Shown here: positions 34,624-48,100 of the stretch, in pieces | Layout: each line of letters opens with the position of its first letter | How positions within the stretch are numbered: position 1 is the first letter of the stretch | Origin: Monocercomonoides exilis | Taxonomy: Eukaryota; Preaxostyla; Oxymonadida; Polymastigidae | Length of the DNA: 64,000 nt | Assembly: GCA_001643675.2 (NCBI GenBank) | Contig: LSRY02000028.1 | Span: 186,001-250,000, forward strand | Reading direction: 5' to 3' | The notes under the pieces: generated by a model | The model's database searches: none | Told to the model about the DNA's origin: nothing | The model's input: only the letters and a program-made list of their open reading frames with translations | Translations under genes and position numbers: made by a program

Positions 34624-37600
34624 TCACTTCCCCTGTGCAGAAGAGCGAAACGAACGAATTGGCGAATGAGAAAGTGAGAGTTGTTGTTGTTGCTGTTGTT
34701 GTTGACTCTGAGTTTGAGACTGTGTTTGGATTTGAGTCTGAATTTGAGTCTGGTTCTGAGCAGTAGGCCTTCCGACTGAGAAGCCGTGTGTGGCCAACAT
34801 TGAAGCTGATCTTTCGAGTGGGCTCTTCCGCAGCATCTGGCGGTGCTTGTCGTCCTGCAGCTTCGCCTCCAGCAGCGAGCGGCGCGGCTGTGGCGGTGGA
34901 GGCGTCTGCGAATGGGGATGGGGATGCGAATGTGATTGCGATTGCGAACGAGAGCGAGTCCGTGTATGTGCGTGTGTTTGTGAGTGTGTCCGGGTGTGCT
35001 GGTTGTTCTTTGCCCTTTGCTGTTGCTGGCGATGGTCTCCCAGCGCTGCCGAGTGCTCGAGGCGCGAAAGAGGCAGAGGCGGAAGCTGGAGCTTTGGCGA
35101 GGGCTGCTCTGATTGGCTGTGTGTCGACGAAGGCAGAGGAAGAGGAAGAGAAGGAGGAAGAGAAGGGGCAAGAGTAGGAGCAAGTGGCTGGAGGGGAGGC
35201 GATTCCGGATCGGAAAAGGAGCTCATGAAGTCTGCAGAAACCTGCAGAAACGTCGACGGATCGGCTCTGTGCCAGCTGTGGGGTGATATTTGAAGGGAAG
35301 ACCTCAACTGAGAGGTTGGAGACAGAGGAAACATACTTTGACGAAACGGAGAAGTAGAAGATGATGAAGAAGATGACGATGAAGAGGAGGAAGAAGAAGA
35401 GGCAAATGAAACAGATTGTGATGTCGAAGCCTTTGAAGATGCAAAAGGTGGTATAAGAGGCTGCATCTGCGACAGCTGAAAAGGCTTGGCAGTGACAGAT
35501 GCTGAGAATGGAGAGGAGCTTCTGGGTTTCTTGTGCTTTGTGGGGGATGGGATGTATCGTGGTACTGGCAATACCATAGAATTTTGCATTGACATAGAAT
35601 TTGACATGGGATTTGGCATGGGATTGGACATCTGCATTGAATTTGGCAGAGGAGGAGACAAAGAAGAAGCAGGCGATGCACACTGGGCAGGCGGGCAGCG
35701 CTGGAAAGTGGGTGAGAAAGTGCTCTGAAGGGAAGAGGAAGCTGGATGCGTTGGTGGAGATGGATAAGAAGATCTAAGTTTTTCGTTGCTCTCGCGGAAA
35801 TAATGCGGCTCGGGAGTAGAAATAAGAGGGCGAGTGATGTAAGAGCTGTTATTTTGTAACTGAGAAGAGGAAGAAAGAAAAGAAGCAGATGGTTGAAAAG
35901 AAGAAGAAGAAGAAGGCGGTGGAGGAGACGGAGAAGGAGAGGAATCAGAAATAGAGCTAACAATCAAAGGAGAACGCAAATCTGCATCGCCTTCTGTGTT
36001 TATGAGCATCTGTTGTTGTTGAGTGAGTGGAAGAGATTGCGTCTGTGTCTGTGTTTGCGTTAGTGCTTGTGCATAGTTCGCATTGACTTTCCACAGACTG
36101 CTACTTCTACTGCTATCTTCTTCCTCTTCCTCATCCTTCTCTTTTTCTCCTCTTCCTCCTCTTCCTCCTCTTCCTCCAATTCCTCCAATTCCTCCTCCTC
36201 CTCTCTCGTTCTCTCTCTCATAAGGGTACCTTTCATTCCCTCTCTGCGTCCCACCCACTGTATTCATTGTATTCATTGTATTCATTGCATTCATTGCATT
36301 AACCACTTCCATTGCCCCCATCGCACTCTGCCTTCCCCCCACAGAAACAGAACTTCTCTTCGGCGGTTGGAACCCCAACGACGTGGATGCCCGCATCTTC
36401 GCATCGACTTTTGGAAACGAGCGCCGCGAGGCAAACGCAGGCAAAGCAGCAGAATCGTCCTTGATGATCATCAAAAGCTCCCTGTTCTGCTCAGAAAGAG
36501 GAGAAGTGATATTGAAAAGGGACTTGGAATTACGTGTGATTGAAGGCAAAGATGCTGTTTTGACTGTTTCTGATCGTTTTGTTGTGCCTCGCCAATCTTC
36601 TTCTTGTGTGGAATGGTTGTGTTGAATATCGTTTTTTTTACTTCCTTGTTCAAAGTGGAGCTCTTCTTTTCCTGCAGCATAAGACAATGCTGCATCTGAT
36701 GCATTCCCTTCTCCTCTTTCTCCAAAAGCGTAATTTCTGTTCCTCTCAAAATTGTCATTGTTCTGATTGGCCTCGTAATTTACTTGTCTTTCTGTTGAAT
36801 GTGCTGTTCTGCTTACTCCATTTGGTGGGCTTATTTCAAATCCTTGGATTGCTTCAACGGCTGTGACTTGCCTGTTACTGCGTGGCGGAGAAAGAGAGGC
36901 AAGCTTTGAAGTATGATGACGCAGCGGGGTGTTTGATGTTGATGAAGATGGAGGTTGAGAAAGAAATTTACGTCTAAATGAGGAAGAAGAGGTAGAAGAG
37001 GAGGAAGAGGAAGAAGAAGAAGAAGATGATGATGAAAACAATTGATTGGACGCCTTGTGTCGCTGCTGAATCAACTCAGAAAACGAACCAGGCGACGGGT
37101 TTTGGTTGATGGACACTGGAAGCGTTGCTGATTGTGCAGTGGATGAAGCAGAAGCAGAAGCAGAAGAAGTAGAAGAGCCTGAGAAAGAACCAGAAGCTGT
37201 TGTGTTTTGATGCTCTGCTGTGCTATTTTGAGTCGCTGACTTGTTCTGAGTCACAGACGACTGTAATTGCGACTGCGATCTCACAATGATGTCAACGTGT
37301 GGCTGTGTTGGATGAGGCAGATAATCAGCCAGTGAAGAAGACAGTCGAATATCTCTGCTTTCACTCTGTTTAGCATCAGTTGCATTCTTCTTTGAAATGT
37401 CTTCTTTTATTTTCATGTCATATCCATTTTTGGTTGTATTATGCAAATCCATTAGCCGTCTTCTGTTTACCATGTCTGACTGCGACCTCTGCTGTTTGAT
37501 GATGAAAGGAGGATGGCTTCTTCCTTCTGCTGCTATTGCTGATGCTGTTGTTGTTGTTATTGCTTCATTCACTTCATTTCCTTCTCTTCCTTCCTTTCCT

Positions 37601-40600
37601 TTGTCAGCTGTAACATTTCTCTGCTTGTGCGGGTTTGGCGGCAGCTTCGGAGTCGTTGAGCGAGGACGACGTATTGTCAGCTCATTGGTATTTTCTGTGT
37701 GTTCCATGTGTTTCGTCTCTTGATGCAATTCTTTCCCTTCTGCATTCATCATTGAATTCTTCACAAAACCAAATGAACTTTCTCCTTTTCCATGCTCCCT
37801 TTTCAGCTTCTGCCTTCTTTTCACCTCCACCGCCTTCCTGTGCTTGTGTTCTTCGACCATCTGCCGGATCTTCCTCTGCTCTTCCTCTGCACGCTCCCTC
37901 TTCAGCCTCACCAAGCGCGATTTCTTCGTCTCCAGTGACGACACAACAACTTTGTTTGGGTTGGGATGCTGAAAAGAAGAGGCAGTGGCTGCAGCTGAGA
38001 CGGAGGCTGGGTTGTATTGAGAGGCGGTGGATCGGGTGGTGAGTAAAGGAGAGGCAGAAGAAGGGGTTAGAGGGGAGAAAGGGGAGAAAGTGGAGAAAGG
38101 GGAGAAAGGGGAGAGGAGGGAAGGGTTGGGGTTAGAGTTGGGATTGGGGTTTATATTGGGGTTGAGATGGTGGTTGGTTGAAGGAGGAGAGGAGGAGGAG
38201 GAGGAGGAAGAAGAAGAAGAAGAAGAAGAAGAAGAAGAAGAAGAGGAGGAGGAGGAAGAAGAAGAAGAAGAAGAAGAAGAAGATGATGATGATGATGATA
38301 AAGAGGATGAAGTTGATGAAAGTGATTGTGTATTCTTCTGATTCGAAGAAGAATGTCCAAATGTTGAGCCTTTTGTTGTGGATGACAAATACGTTGTGAA
38401 ACAAGCCTGTGCTTCAATTGCTGTTGGTATAAGAATTTTCCTCTTTTGCATCTTTTTCTCGTTTTTCTCGTTTTTTTCATTTTTTTCGCTTTCATCTTCT
38501 TTTTCACTTTCTTTCTGTTTCTTCCCAGTTTCTTCAATGTGATTCAATAAATGTCTGGGAGAAGTCGATTCGATTGAATTTCTGACGGACAAGCCAGTTA
38601 CGCCTGGCGGTGCAAACAGCTTCAGAGAGTCCTGTGAAAGAGACTGGGAAGGCATGAAGAGGAGAGAAGAATGAGGAGGGGGCGATGATAAAGTGAAGGA
38701 GGAGGCGAGGCTGCGGCGTTGTATTTGGGATTGGGGTTGAGATTGACGTGGGGAGTGAGTGTGGGAGAGAGGGATGGGGGAGGAGGAACGAGGTAAGGGG
38801 AAAGGAAAAGAAGAAGAAGAAGAGGAGGAGGAGGAAGAAGAAGATGAGGAAGAAGAAGAAGATGAGGAAGAAGATGAGGAAGAAGAAGAAGAAGAAAGGA
38901 AAGGATGAGAAGGAGGAGGTGGGGGAGGTAAAGTGAGGGTGCCTCCAATGCCAACAGGAGAAGGTCCGAATGGATGAGGAGGAGGAGGATAAGGAGAAGA
39001 AGTTGAAGGGTTTGAAGAATAAGAGGAAGAATAAGAATAAGAAGAAGAGGAAGAAGAGGAGGAGGAGGAAGATGAAGAAGAAGAAGATGAGGAAGAAAGA
39101 GAAGAAGCAAGAAGAGAGGAAAATGCAGGAGGAGGCGTTTGGTGTCGGATGGACGAGTTGAATGAAGGAGAAGAGCTTTGTGGTGGGAATGAATTGTAAG
39201 AGGAAGAAAAAGCAGCAGCAGCAGAAGAAGAAGAAGAAGAGGAAGAGGAAGAAGAAGAAGAAGAAGTTGAAGCAGAAGCTGATATTTCCGAGAACGGTGC
39301 AGATGCCAAATTCGTCTTTTCTTTCATCACCTGCCGTGGAGTTGATGGTGCAGTGCTTGTTTGCTTAACTAAATTGTCTTCATTGATTTTCTCATTTAAT
39401 TTTTCATTGTCATATTCATCCACTTCAGTTTTATTAGTTCCTTCAGTTGTTTCAGCTAATTCTGTTAATTCCACACCCAACTGCTCCAATGACCCACTTC
39501 CACTGACATTAGCTGTGTTACTCTCTTTCTCTTCTGTTGACTTGCTGAATGTTTCGTTCATCACATCATCATCATCATCATCATCTTCTTCTTCTTCTTC
39601 CCTCTCCTCTGACCATAATTTTGTTACATTTCGTTCAGCTTCTCCTTCTTCTTTGCCTTTTTCTTCTTTTTTTGTTTCTTCTCTAATGCCTTTCTGCTTC
39701 AGCAATCGTGTATGATTTTCCAACAAGTCATCAACTGTCACATTTGTGTCCACATTCACACACAAATTCACTTTCTGTGCTTTTGTCTCGTTTTCGTCCT
39801 GACTATTGTGGAAGTCATTGTTTTTATTCTCATTTTTATAATTATTGCTATTACTATTACTATTATTGTTCTGTCTTTCACTTTTATTCTTATTCTTATT
39901 CTGATTCTGATTTTGCTTCTGCTTCGCTTTCAGTTTTTGTCTGCTCTTGCTGCTTTCCCTGTGTGCATACATGAACTGTATTGATCTGCTTTCATCGATA
40001 CTTTTCGACCGCTTCAACGAAACCTCATCAAAATCCTTCTCAAATGACGATTGGTCATATCTCTCTGCTTCACAGAGATCAGAATCATTGTCATCTCCTT
40101 CTCCTTTTCCTCCTTCTCCTTCTTCTTCTTCACCTTCTTTCCTTGAATAAGCATTCATTAATCTTCCTCTTCCTCTTCCTCCTCTTCCTTCTCCTTCTTC
40201 TCCTTCTCCTCCATTCATCCCGTTTCTCATTCCACTCCCTTCCATTCCATCATCCTTTCCTTCTTCCCCTTTCACTTTCGCTTTCACCTTCGCCTTCATC
40301 TTCGCCCCTTCTCTTCTCCCCACCGCCTTCACCGCTTTTTTCTCCGGTTCCACAAACGTGTTCCATCTTTTGATTGCCGCAGGCGACTTGCTCACAACTT
40401 GCAGAGCAGGGTCGAATGGATCGTATCTTCCTTGGGAGAACACAGAAGATGCCTCAGACAATGCAGGAGATGACACTTGGCTGACAATACTGCCATTGCC
40501 ATTGTTACTGTTACTGTTACTGCCACTGCTGCTGCTTCCGCTCTGGTGGTTGGCTGGGGAAGAGGAGGAGGAGGAGGAAGGTGAAAAAGGAGAAGGAGAA

Positions 40601-43600
40601 GGAGAAAGTGAGGAAGTGGGAGAGAGATAAGACGAGTGTGTGATGTCTGAGATGCTCTCAGCATAATTGGCACTGTCGCTTGAGTCGTCTAATGTTCTGT
40701 GTGAAAGAGATGGAATGTGCTCACCAGAGATAGAAGAAGAAGCAGAAGCAGAAGCAGCAGCAGAAGAAGATGAAGTTGGTTGATCAGCTGCATTGTGCAG
40801 TTCAATGCCATTTTTGTCGAGCAGCCCCAAACCAAACAAATCTTCTTGCTCGTTCATATCTTCTTCCTCTTCTCTTTCTCCTTCTCTTTCTCCCTTACAC
40901 CCTCTCCTCCCTCCCTCCACCAGCGGCGACCCTTTCATCTTCATCTTCGCACCCTTCTCTTTCTCTTTCTCCTTCTCCTTCTCTCTCTTCGTGAACGACG
41001 TTGGAGTCTGCGGCATCGGAGAAAGCGGGCAAAGCGGCTCTTTCCTCATCGACAGCCGCGACACCTGCGACTGAAGAGGCGGGTGTGGAGGAGGCAGACG
41101 AGGCCCCGGCGACTGCAGCGACAGCGCCAGCTTGTCCAGCAGCTCGTGCTCAATGTCGCTGTTTGCCTGGGAGTCGAAGGAGAGAGAAGAAAGAGAAGAA
41201 AGAGAGGTGATGGAGGAGATGGAAGAGATGGCAGAGATGGGGGTTGTGTGCGGATGTGGGAGGGAGAGTGGGTTTTGAGGGGTGGGGGAATAGAGCATGT
41301 GAGGGGAAAGAGAGAGAGGAGAGGAGGAGAATGGGGAAGAGAAAGAAGAGGAAGAAGAGGAAGAAGAAGGTGAAATGGAGGATGAAATGGAAGCAGAAGC
41401 AGAAGCAGGGAAGCGTGCAGAGCTAAAGGAAGAGTAGGCAGATGAGGTGGATGATGAGGTGGATGAATCGGATGAAGTGGATGAGGCAGACGAAGCAGTG
41501 GCTGGAGTAGCAATAAAGCACTCAGCAGCTGTTCTGTCGTTGAATGCACCGAATGTATTGAACGAGCCGAACGATGTGTGTGTGAAGGAATTCTCAGATG
41601 ATGTTGTGAGTGGAGGTGGTGGGATGTTGCTTCTGTTTTCAGACTGAGCTGAAGAAGCAGAAGAAGAAGAAGTCAAAGCAGCATTAGTTGTGTTGTTGAA
41701 TCTAGGAGAAGTTGTCAAATTCTGCGTGTCCTGCTCAATCGCCTTTCCCGTCAATCCATGCGGTGCCTGGAAGAACTGGTGTGTGTGCACAAAATGCGAC
41801 GCAGTGGCTGTTGTGGAGAGGCTCCCCGGGGAAGAGTCCAACTGCGACGCGGCCGAGTCGTAGGAGGAGGCAGTGATCGACTGAAACGAGGATTTTTCGT
41901 CGGCGTCGAACCGCCGCTGCCCGCTCACAGGCTCAGAAAGCAGGCTGCCCCAGCCAAAAGTGGAGCGGCGGGAAGGGCTGACGCCGTCGACATCAACATC
42001 GACATCAGTATCGATATCAACATCAGCATCACCATCAGCTTCAGTGTCGGTGTAGGCATACACATCCACACTGGCATCAGATTCAGCACGGCGTCTGCCT
42101 TTCACTTCTCCTTCTCCTTCTCTTCCTCTTCCTCTTCCTCTTCCTTTTTCTCCTTCAACAACATCTGCCTCTGCCTCTGCCTCTGTCTCCACTCCAACAT
42201 TTGCCTCAGTGTCTGAATGATCTCCTCTTCTCTGCTCGTGTGCTGCAATCGCGCGGATGGTCTTGGCGTCTTCGTCGTTCGAGTCCAAACAGCACGACGA
42301 CGCAGCAGACAGCGAAGGCGGAGGGAGCTTCTTGTGAGACGCTGCCGAATGGACACAGTTGAGCGAAGAAGGCGTGTTGGAGAGGGGAATTTCATAGTCC
42401 ATGCCAAGCAACTGCATGCCCGGCAGTGAGCTTGAAGAATACAAGCGGTGCTCACGGCCGCTGCTGTCGGAGTTTTTCCCTTTCTCTTCGGTCAGGATGC
42501 GCTCCCGCACGCCCTTGATCTTCTTCGACAGCCGCACTTTCAATCGGATCAGCTGCGAGAACGACATCAGCGGTGTCAGCGCCTTTTGGATCTCGTCTTT
42601 TGTCACACTCACTTCTGCCAGCTCGTCGGGGAGAGGATTCTGCCCGTGCTCAGTCACCCACGGATGCTCCTGTGTTGTATTGTGTATAGGATAAGGGGGG
42701 AGGGGGAGGATAGGATTAGATTAGATGGGATGAGAAAATATGTAATGGGATGGGAAGTGAAGGGAGTGGAATGGAAGGGAGTGAAGTGAAGAAAAAGAAG
42801 GTGAATTGCGTAGGTTAATGAAAGAAATAAAACCGATGTTAGAAATTAAAAGTAAGTAATATTTATTTCTAAAATGCATAAAGAAGTTGACTAACAAACT
42901 CGTATCACCATCAGATTGAATCTTCGCTTGGGATCCTTCGTAAGCATCCCGCGCATAAGGCTCTTCATGTCTTCGCTCAGCATCCATTCGTCGTCTCTTA
43001 TCTCAAATGATCCGTTATTTAATTGTGATTGCGATTGTTGTTGTTGCTGCTGCTGCTGTTGATTCGTCTGCTCTTCTTCCTTCACAAACCCTTCCTGTGT
43101 CCCTTCTGCATTGTTGCTTGCCTCTGTGCGGATCCGCTGGATCTGCTCAGCAGCCAGCACTCCATTTTCTCCTTGCACATTGTTTGATGAGGAAGAAGAA
43201 GACGATGATGATGAAGACGATGATGATGTCGTTGTTGTTGTTGTTAGAAGGCCACGCTCCTTCATAATTCTCTGTGTCATCTTCACCTTCCGCTTGCGGT
43301 CCCACTCTTCCTCGTCCACTTCTTCGTTGATTGCGCGCTGGTATGTCAGAAAAGCGGTGCTTTCGATAAACGGCGCCTCGCCATACACAAACATAAACAG
43401 AGTAACTCCAAGCGCCCACACATCAGCGAGAAATGGCGAATAGCCTTCTGGATCAGGAGGGGCTTTTATTTGTTGCAATTTTTTGAAAAAAAAAGGAAGA
43501 AAAAATGACATAAAAGAAAGAGGTTGCAGTTAGAGAAAGGATCAAAACAAATATTGAAAAAATAAAGTTTTTTTGTTTATAAAAGAAATTCAACGTGTTG

Positions 43601-44491
43601 TATCATTATAATAGAAATAATAAAATAATTCTATTTTCAAATAACTATTTTAGAAGTAATGCAAACATTTAACTGCTTCAGGTGGAATGAATGCAGGTGT
43701 TCCTCGGATCTCTCTGATCAATGAATCAAAAGACGGATAAAGGATTGAAACCCCGAAATCGCTGATTTTCAGCTGTCCAGTTGAACTTCTTAAAATGTTG
43801 TCCGGCTTAATGTCATGATGCACAATATGATGCTTGTGTACTTTGACAACAAAAATGTATTTAATTATTACTAAAAAAAAGTGGAGCAGGCACACAGTAA
43901 GATATGCCAACAACAATATCTCTGAATGCAATTCGCGCCTCCTGTTCAGTCATGAGATCTTGACCTTCTTCAAAGCAAGATCCTCCACTTAAATATTCAA
44001 GAACTAAACAACGATTTTTTTAAAAAAATTTTGATGTAAATCAGCTTGTTAATCAGATACCAACCCATGTACAATTTTTTCTTTTTGGGATCATCAATCA
44101 CTTCATACAAGCGAACAAGATTTGGATGGTCCATTTTTTTCATAATAGCAACTTCCTTGTTTGTATCTTCAAAATAGATTCAGTTTTTAGGATATTAAAA
44201 GAAAAAGAAAAAATCACAAAAACCATTTGTTTGCCCTCCTTTTCGGGGAGGTCCGAGAATCCTTTTCACAGCTTTCTTGACAACCTTCATTGCAAATTGC
44301 TTTTCTGGTTCATTTTGAAGATGGCAAAGCTTTACCTTTGCATACGCACCTGAACCAAGCTTTTGGTCGATAACGTATTGATTTATCATCTTTTGCCCAG
44401 TTCCCTCCTGATGCGATACGGAAGCCTGCTTTGTCTCAACAACCACTTGGTCCGCACCAGCATTTACCTCCCGTGAAGCGGGAGACGACAT
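34624..44491 (-). CDS. CaMKK-like protein kinase with about 2,650-residue low-complexity tail
   Basis: Ser/Thr kinase of the CaMKK/Sak1/GRIK group, which activates AMPK-type kinases. Exons (minus) 44224-44491, 44065-44166, 43896-44003, 43667-43840, 42900-43462 and 34624-42669 give 3,086 residues. The glycine loop GSGAYAKV is near 46, FAMKV has Lys69, and the group's RP-like insert is KRILGPPRKGG. The catalytic loop reads HHDIKPDN at 167-174 (Arg of HRD replaced by His). DFG is at 187-189, then GTPAFIPPEAV, DVWALGVTLFMFVYGEAPF and EHPWVTEHGQNPLP, the last being typical of CaMKK. About 115 residues of Thr/Ser and Gln are inserted between subdomains X and XI. The 8-kb last exon encodes Ser runs of up to about 45 residues, Asn runs and Thr/Gln repeats. 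All catalytic residues except the loop Arg are present, so activity is plausible. Confidence 0.88.
38180..38300 (-). repeat. Long GAA/GAG microsatellite encoding poly-Ser
   Basis: The plus strand is an unbroken purine tract of GAA and GAG triplets ending in GAT triplets. On the coding strand it is TCT/TCC/ATC, giving a Ser run of roughly 45 residues in the kinase tail. Mixed codons show it is old enough to have diverged. Related tracts occur at 38806-38893, 39035-39105, 37000-37030 and 41340-41370. Confidence 0.85.
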
Positions 44492-45128
44492 GCTTTAGAA
44501 AACGAAGTTATGAATTTTTTGAATAATGGTCATCAAAATAAAGTCCTTTCAATGCAGTTTTTTTTCAGAATTTCAATTTGTAATAAGATATTGAACATTA
44601 AAAATAATTTTCATTTCATTTTTATAATTGAATTATTCTCAAAGTTATTTAGAAAAAAAGAAAAACATGGAGGGAGTGATCTCCTTGATTCCAGGAAAAA
44701 TTTCGCCTTTCAATATAGAAATTATTAGATAATTTTTTATTTTATATTAATTTATTTTTTTATTGTCATTTTCACTCTCATCAAAATAAAAGGAAAGAAA
44801 AAGGATTATAATTTCAAAATTTAAAGCATTCAATCAAGCTGAACGATATGTTTTTTTTTGTAAACACCAAAATAAAATAAAAATAAAAAATAAAAAATAA
44901 AGTTACACGTATTTCAGTAGGATTTGTTCGGAATGGCCCTCTAGAAAATTTAATAACTTAAAAAAGGGAAAAAAAAATATTTTTCATGAAGTGCTATTTC
45001 AAAATGTTTAATTCAAAAGTTTTAAAATAACCTTTTTGATAAATTAATAAATTGCAAGTGAATAATTTTCCAATGAAAAATTCACAAAAAATATAATGAA
45101 TCTAATGTTCCCGATAATTAACACAAAA
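44492..45128. other. Intergenic, AT-rich, no gene seen
   Basis: A 637-base AT-rich gap upstream of the kinase and downstream of the next minus-strand gene, with A/T runs near 44870-44905. No coding or RNA gene was recognised. Confidence 0.55.
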
Positions 45129-48100
45129 TCATGCAACTGGCGAACTAGAAAGTGAACGAGAAGGAGGAAGCGAGCGAGATGGCAATGAATTAGAAGAAAA
45201 CGAATCAAGAGTCTCGGTTGAAGGAGACGCCGCAACTTGAGGCGACTGCTGGGGATTAGGCTGATCAATAAGACTGCTATTGTCTGCATATCTTGACAGT
45301 TGAGCAGCAGTTGTCGACATCGAAAGAGAAGGCATTCTTCTTTGCAATGGTCTGTTCTGCTGCGAAGCGCCTGAAGCCTGCTGAGGCGATCCAGCAATAC
45401 GCAGCATCGGCGATTGTGGCGTTCGCGGAGAGAAGAAAGCAAAGTTGCCAGGCGAAAACGAGAAGAATGAAGCAATCGACGAACCTGCACCGGATCCCGT
45501 TGAGGAAGTAAGCGGTTGCTTTTCAGAAATAAGCAGCGAAGAAGAATTGGAATATTGCAGCGGCGTTGGAAGTTCGTTTTGCCCGTTCCACAGATCAGCC
45601 GAAGAGAGAAACGGAGGGGAAGAGGTAGATGACACAAACGAAGTGAACGACGCTGAAGAGAAAGGAGAATCTCCTGTTGAAAAAGGAGAAGGATAAGAAA
45701 GCGGAGGCTGTGTCCAAGTGGCATGCAGTGAAGTGAATGAAGATGGAGGGCCCATCAAAGAGCGGTCTGATATTCCAGCAGAGGAAGAAAGAGAAGAAAG
45801 CGAAGAAGCAGAAGAGGAGCCTGACGCTGCACGAGGAGAAGGCAGTGCGCTCAAATAGCCAAACTGCCCAGGCATATCCATCATCGGCATGGGGCCTCCA
45901 GAAGAAGTGATGTTTCCGTCGTATCCTTCGGATGAGTAGAAACTGTCTGCCACGTTGTGTTTCGCTGAGAGTGAATCATCAAATTGAACTTGATAGGCAG
46001 AGGCAGAGGTAGAAGAAGAAGGGGAAGAAGAAGAAGAAGAGGAAGAGGAAGAAGAAGTTGATGAAAGATACGGAAGTTGTTGAGAAGTGTACTGATTGAA
46101 GCGAGAAGGATAAACAGAAGAAGAAATGCCTGCTGAAGACGATGAGATGGAAGGAGAAGGCGCCTGATCTGTTTGAAGAGGATATGAATCAGTGTATTGG
46201 AGAAGCAACGAAGAATTAGAAGGAAACGAAGAGGAAGGAGAAGAGGAAGAAGAAGAAGAAGAAGAATTGGAAAGAGATGAAAGATTACGCTGAGCCAGAT
46301 CTCGTTGATAAGAAGACGAAGACGAAGAAGGAGAAGGAGACAAAATGTGTGCTTGAGAAGAAGAAGTTTGCTGGCGTGTTATGCCAGTCTGATGAAGAGC
46401 CTCGGGAAACACGGGCAAAGAACGTGCAGTTGTATAAGGCTGCCGATGATAAGAGGAAAGAATAGTCGCATTCGAAGGAGAATGTTCAGAGGAAACAGGA
46501 GAAGAACTGAAAGAAGGCGAAGAAGAAGATGACGAAAGAGAATCAGAGATTTCACTGAGAGACGGTGGTGAACAAACTTTGAACGAAGAATTCAGTGGCA
46601 TCGCAGCTGAAGGAGGGTAAGGCGAGTTTTGCTCAGCCAAGTCATTGTAGCTGGGAAACTCTGTTGAATACAGCTCGCTGCTGACTGCCGAGGGAGCTAA
46701 AACTGGATTGGCATACGAAGCGTATGGCGAGTCTGAAGGCTCAACATTCGCTTTTCTCCTCTTGCGACGTGCTGCTTTCTGCTGCTGTTGCTGTTGCTGC
46801 TGTTCAACAGCCGAGTCAGACAAGCCAGCCTGCTGGCTCATAAACGGAAACGAGAAAGGCTCGCTAGAAAACGAAGACAGCGGTGACAGACCCGAAGTGG
46901 AAGAAGACGCAAGCCCTGTTTCTCGTCGAGGCAGCGCTGAACTAGCAGAATACGACGGTGTATAAGGCAGGCTGTCGAAGTGCGGGTAGTCTGAGAACTT
47001 GAACGGGTGCTTGATGAGAGAATGGAGGATGCAGCGGGCAGGGAAAGGGAAAGTGCAGACAGCAGGGAATGACAGCAGCGGCAGAGGAAGCGAAGACGGG
47101 CGGAACAAAAGCAGCTCGTCTGAATTGAATGAAGAATGTATTTGTGGTGGTGGTGGAGGAGAGGAAGAAGGCGAAATCAGAGGGGTCAAGCTCTGAATGC
47201 CGTATGCTCTCCCGTTTGCATATGGAACTGGAGGATAATATTGAGATGCAGGTGAAGGCGATGCTGATGAAGCGGGGGATGAGAGGAAAGCTGAGTGGTG
47301 TTGAGTGTCCTGTTGTGCCTGTGCAGCATATGCTCTGTTTCTGTCTCTCAACAGTTTCCTTTCAGCAAACAGCAAATATTCGCTTTGAAATGAATCGGTG
47401 CCAGCGTCAAACAGCAGCGCGCCAAATGGAGAATCGGTGCGGGAAAAGACGGCAACACAAGACGGATGGCTGAGCGGGAGAAAGAACGGAAGGAGAGAAA
47501 GAGGAAGCGGGAGAGCGAACTGAGAAAGAGGCGGGAGGTAGAACGGTAGAGCGTTTAGTGGAGTAACTGGAGGGATTGGCAGGATGAGTGATGAGGGATT
47601 AATGGCTTCTTTGAGCGGATGTTTGGCAGATGGCAAACGAGACGAGGGCGATTTTGACTGCTGCTGCTGTTGGCTGAGCAGCGATGAAAGGGCAGCGTGT
47701 GGAACAGCCGCCTTCTGAGAAGCGCTGGCTGTTGGCGACAGAGCAGAGGGCGAATGAATAAAACTGTCTGAGCTGCGGCTGTTTGTGTGAATGGCACTTG
47801 GTGAGTTCTGATTCTGTGGGTGTTGTAGGTACTGCATGGAAGGAGATGGAGATGAAGAAGTAGATGAAGACGGAGATGGAGAGGGAGATGGAGATGAAGT
47901 TGGAGAAGGCCGAAGCGTCTGAGACGATGGCGACAGCGCTGATGAAGGTGAAGGGGAAGGTGATGGTGATGACAATGGCGATGATGAATGCGAAGATGCT
48001 CGTGAATGCTGTGAATGTCCAGAATATGACGCCTGGCTTTGAGGAGATGTCTCAAAGGGGGAGAACGGCGAGTGGTGGAACTGAATCGCCTGCTGAGCTG

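Noticed and set aside
38027..38404. Glu-rich and Phe/Leu-rich frames opposite or overlapping the kinase tail
   Set aside because: They are shadows of the GAA/GAG repeat in the other frames of a clearly coding exon.
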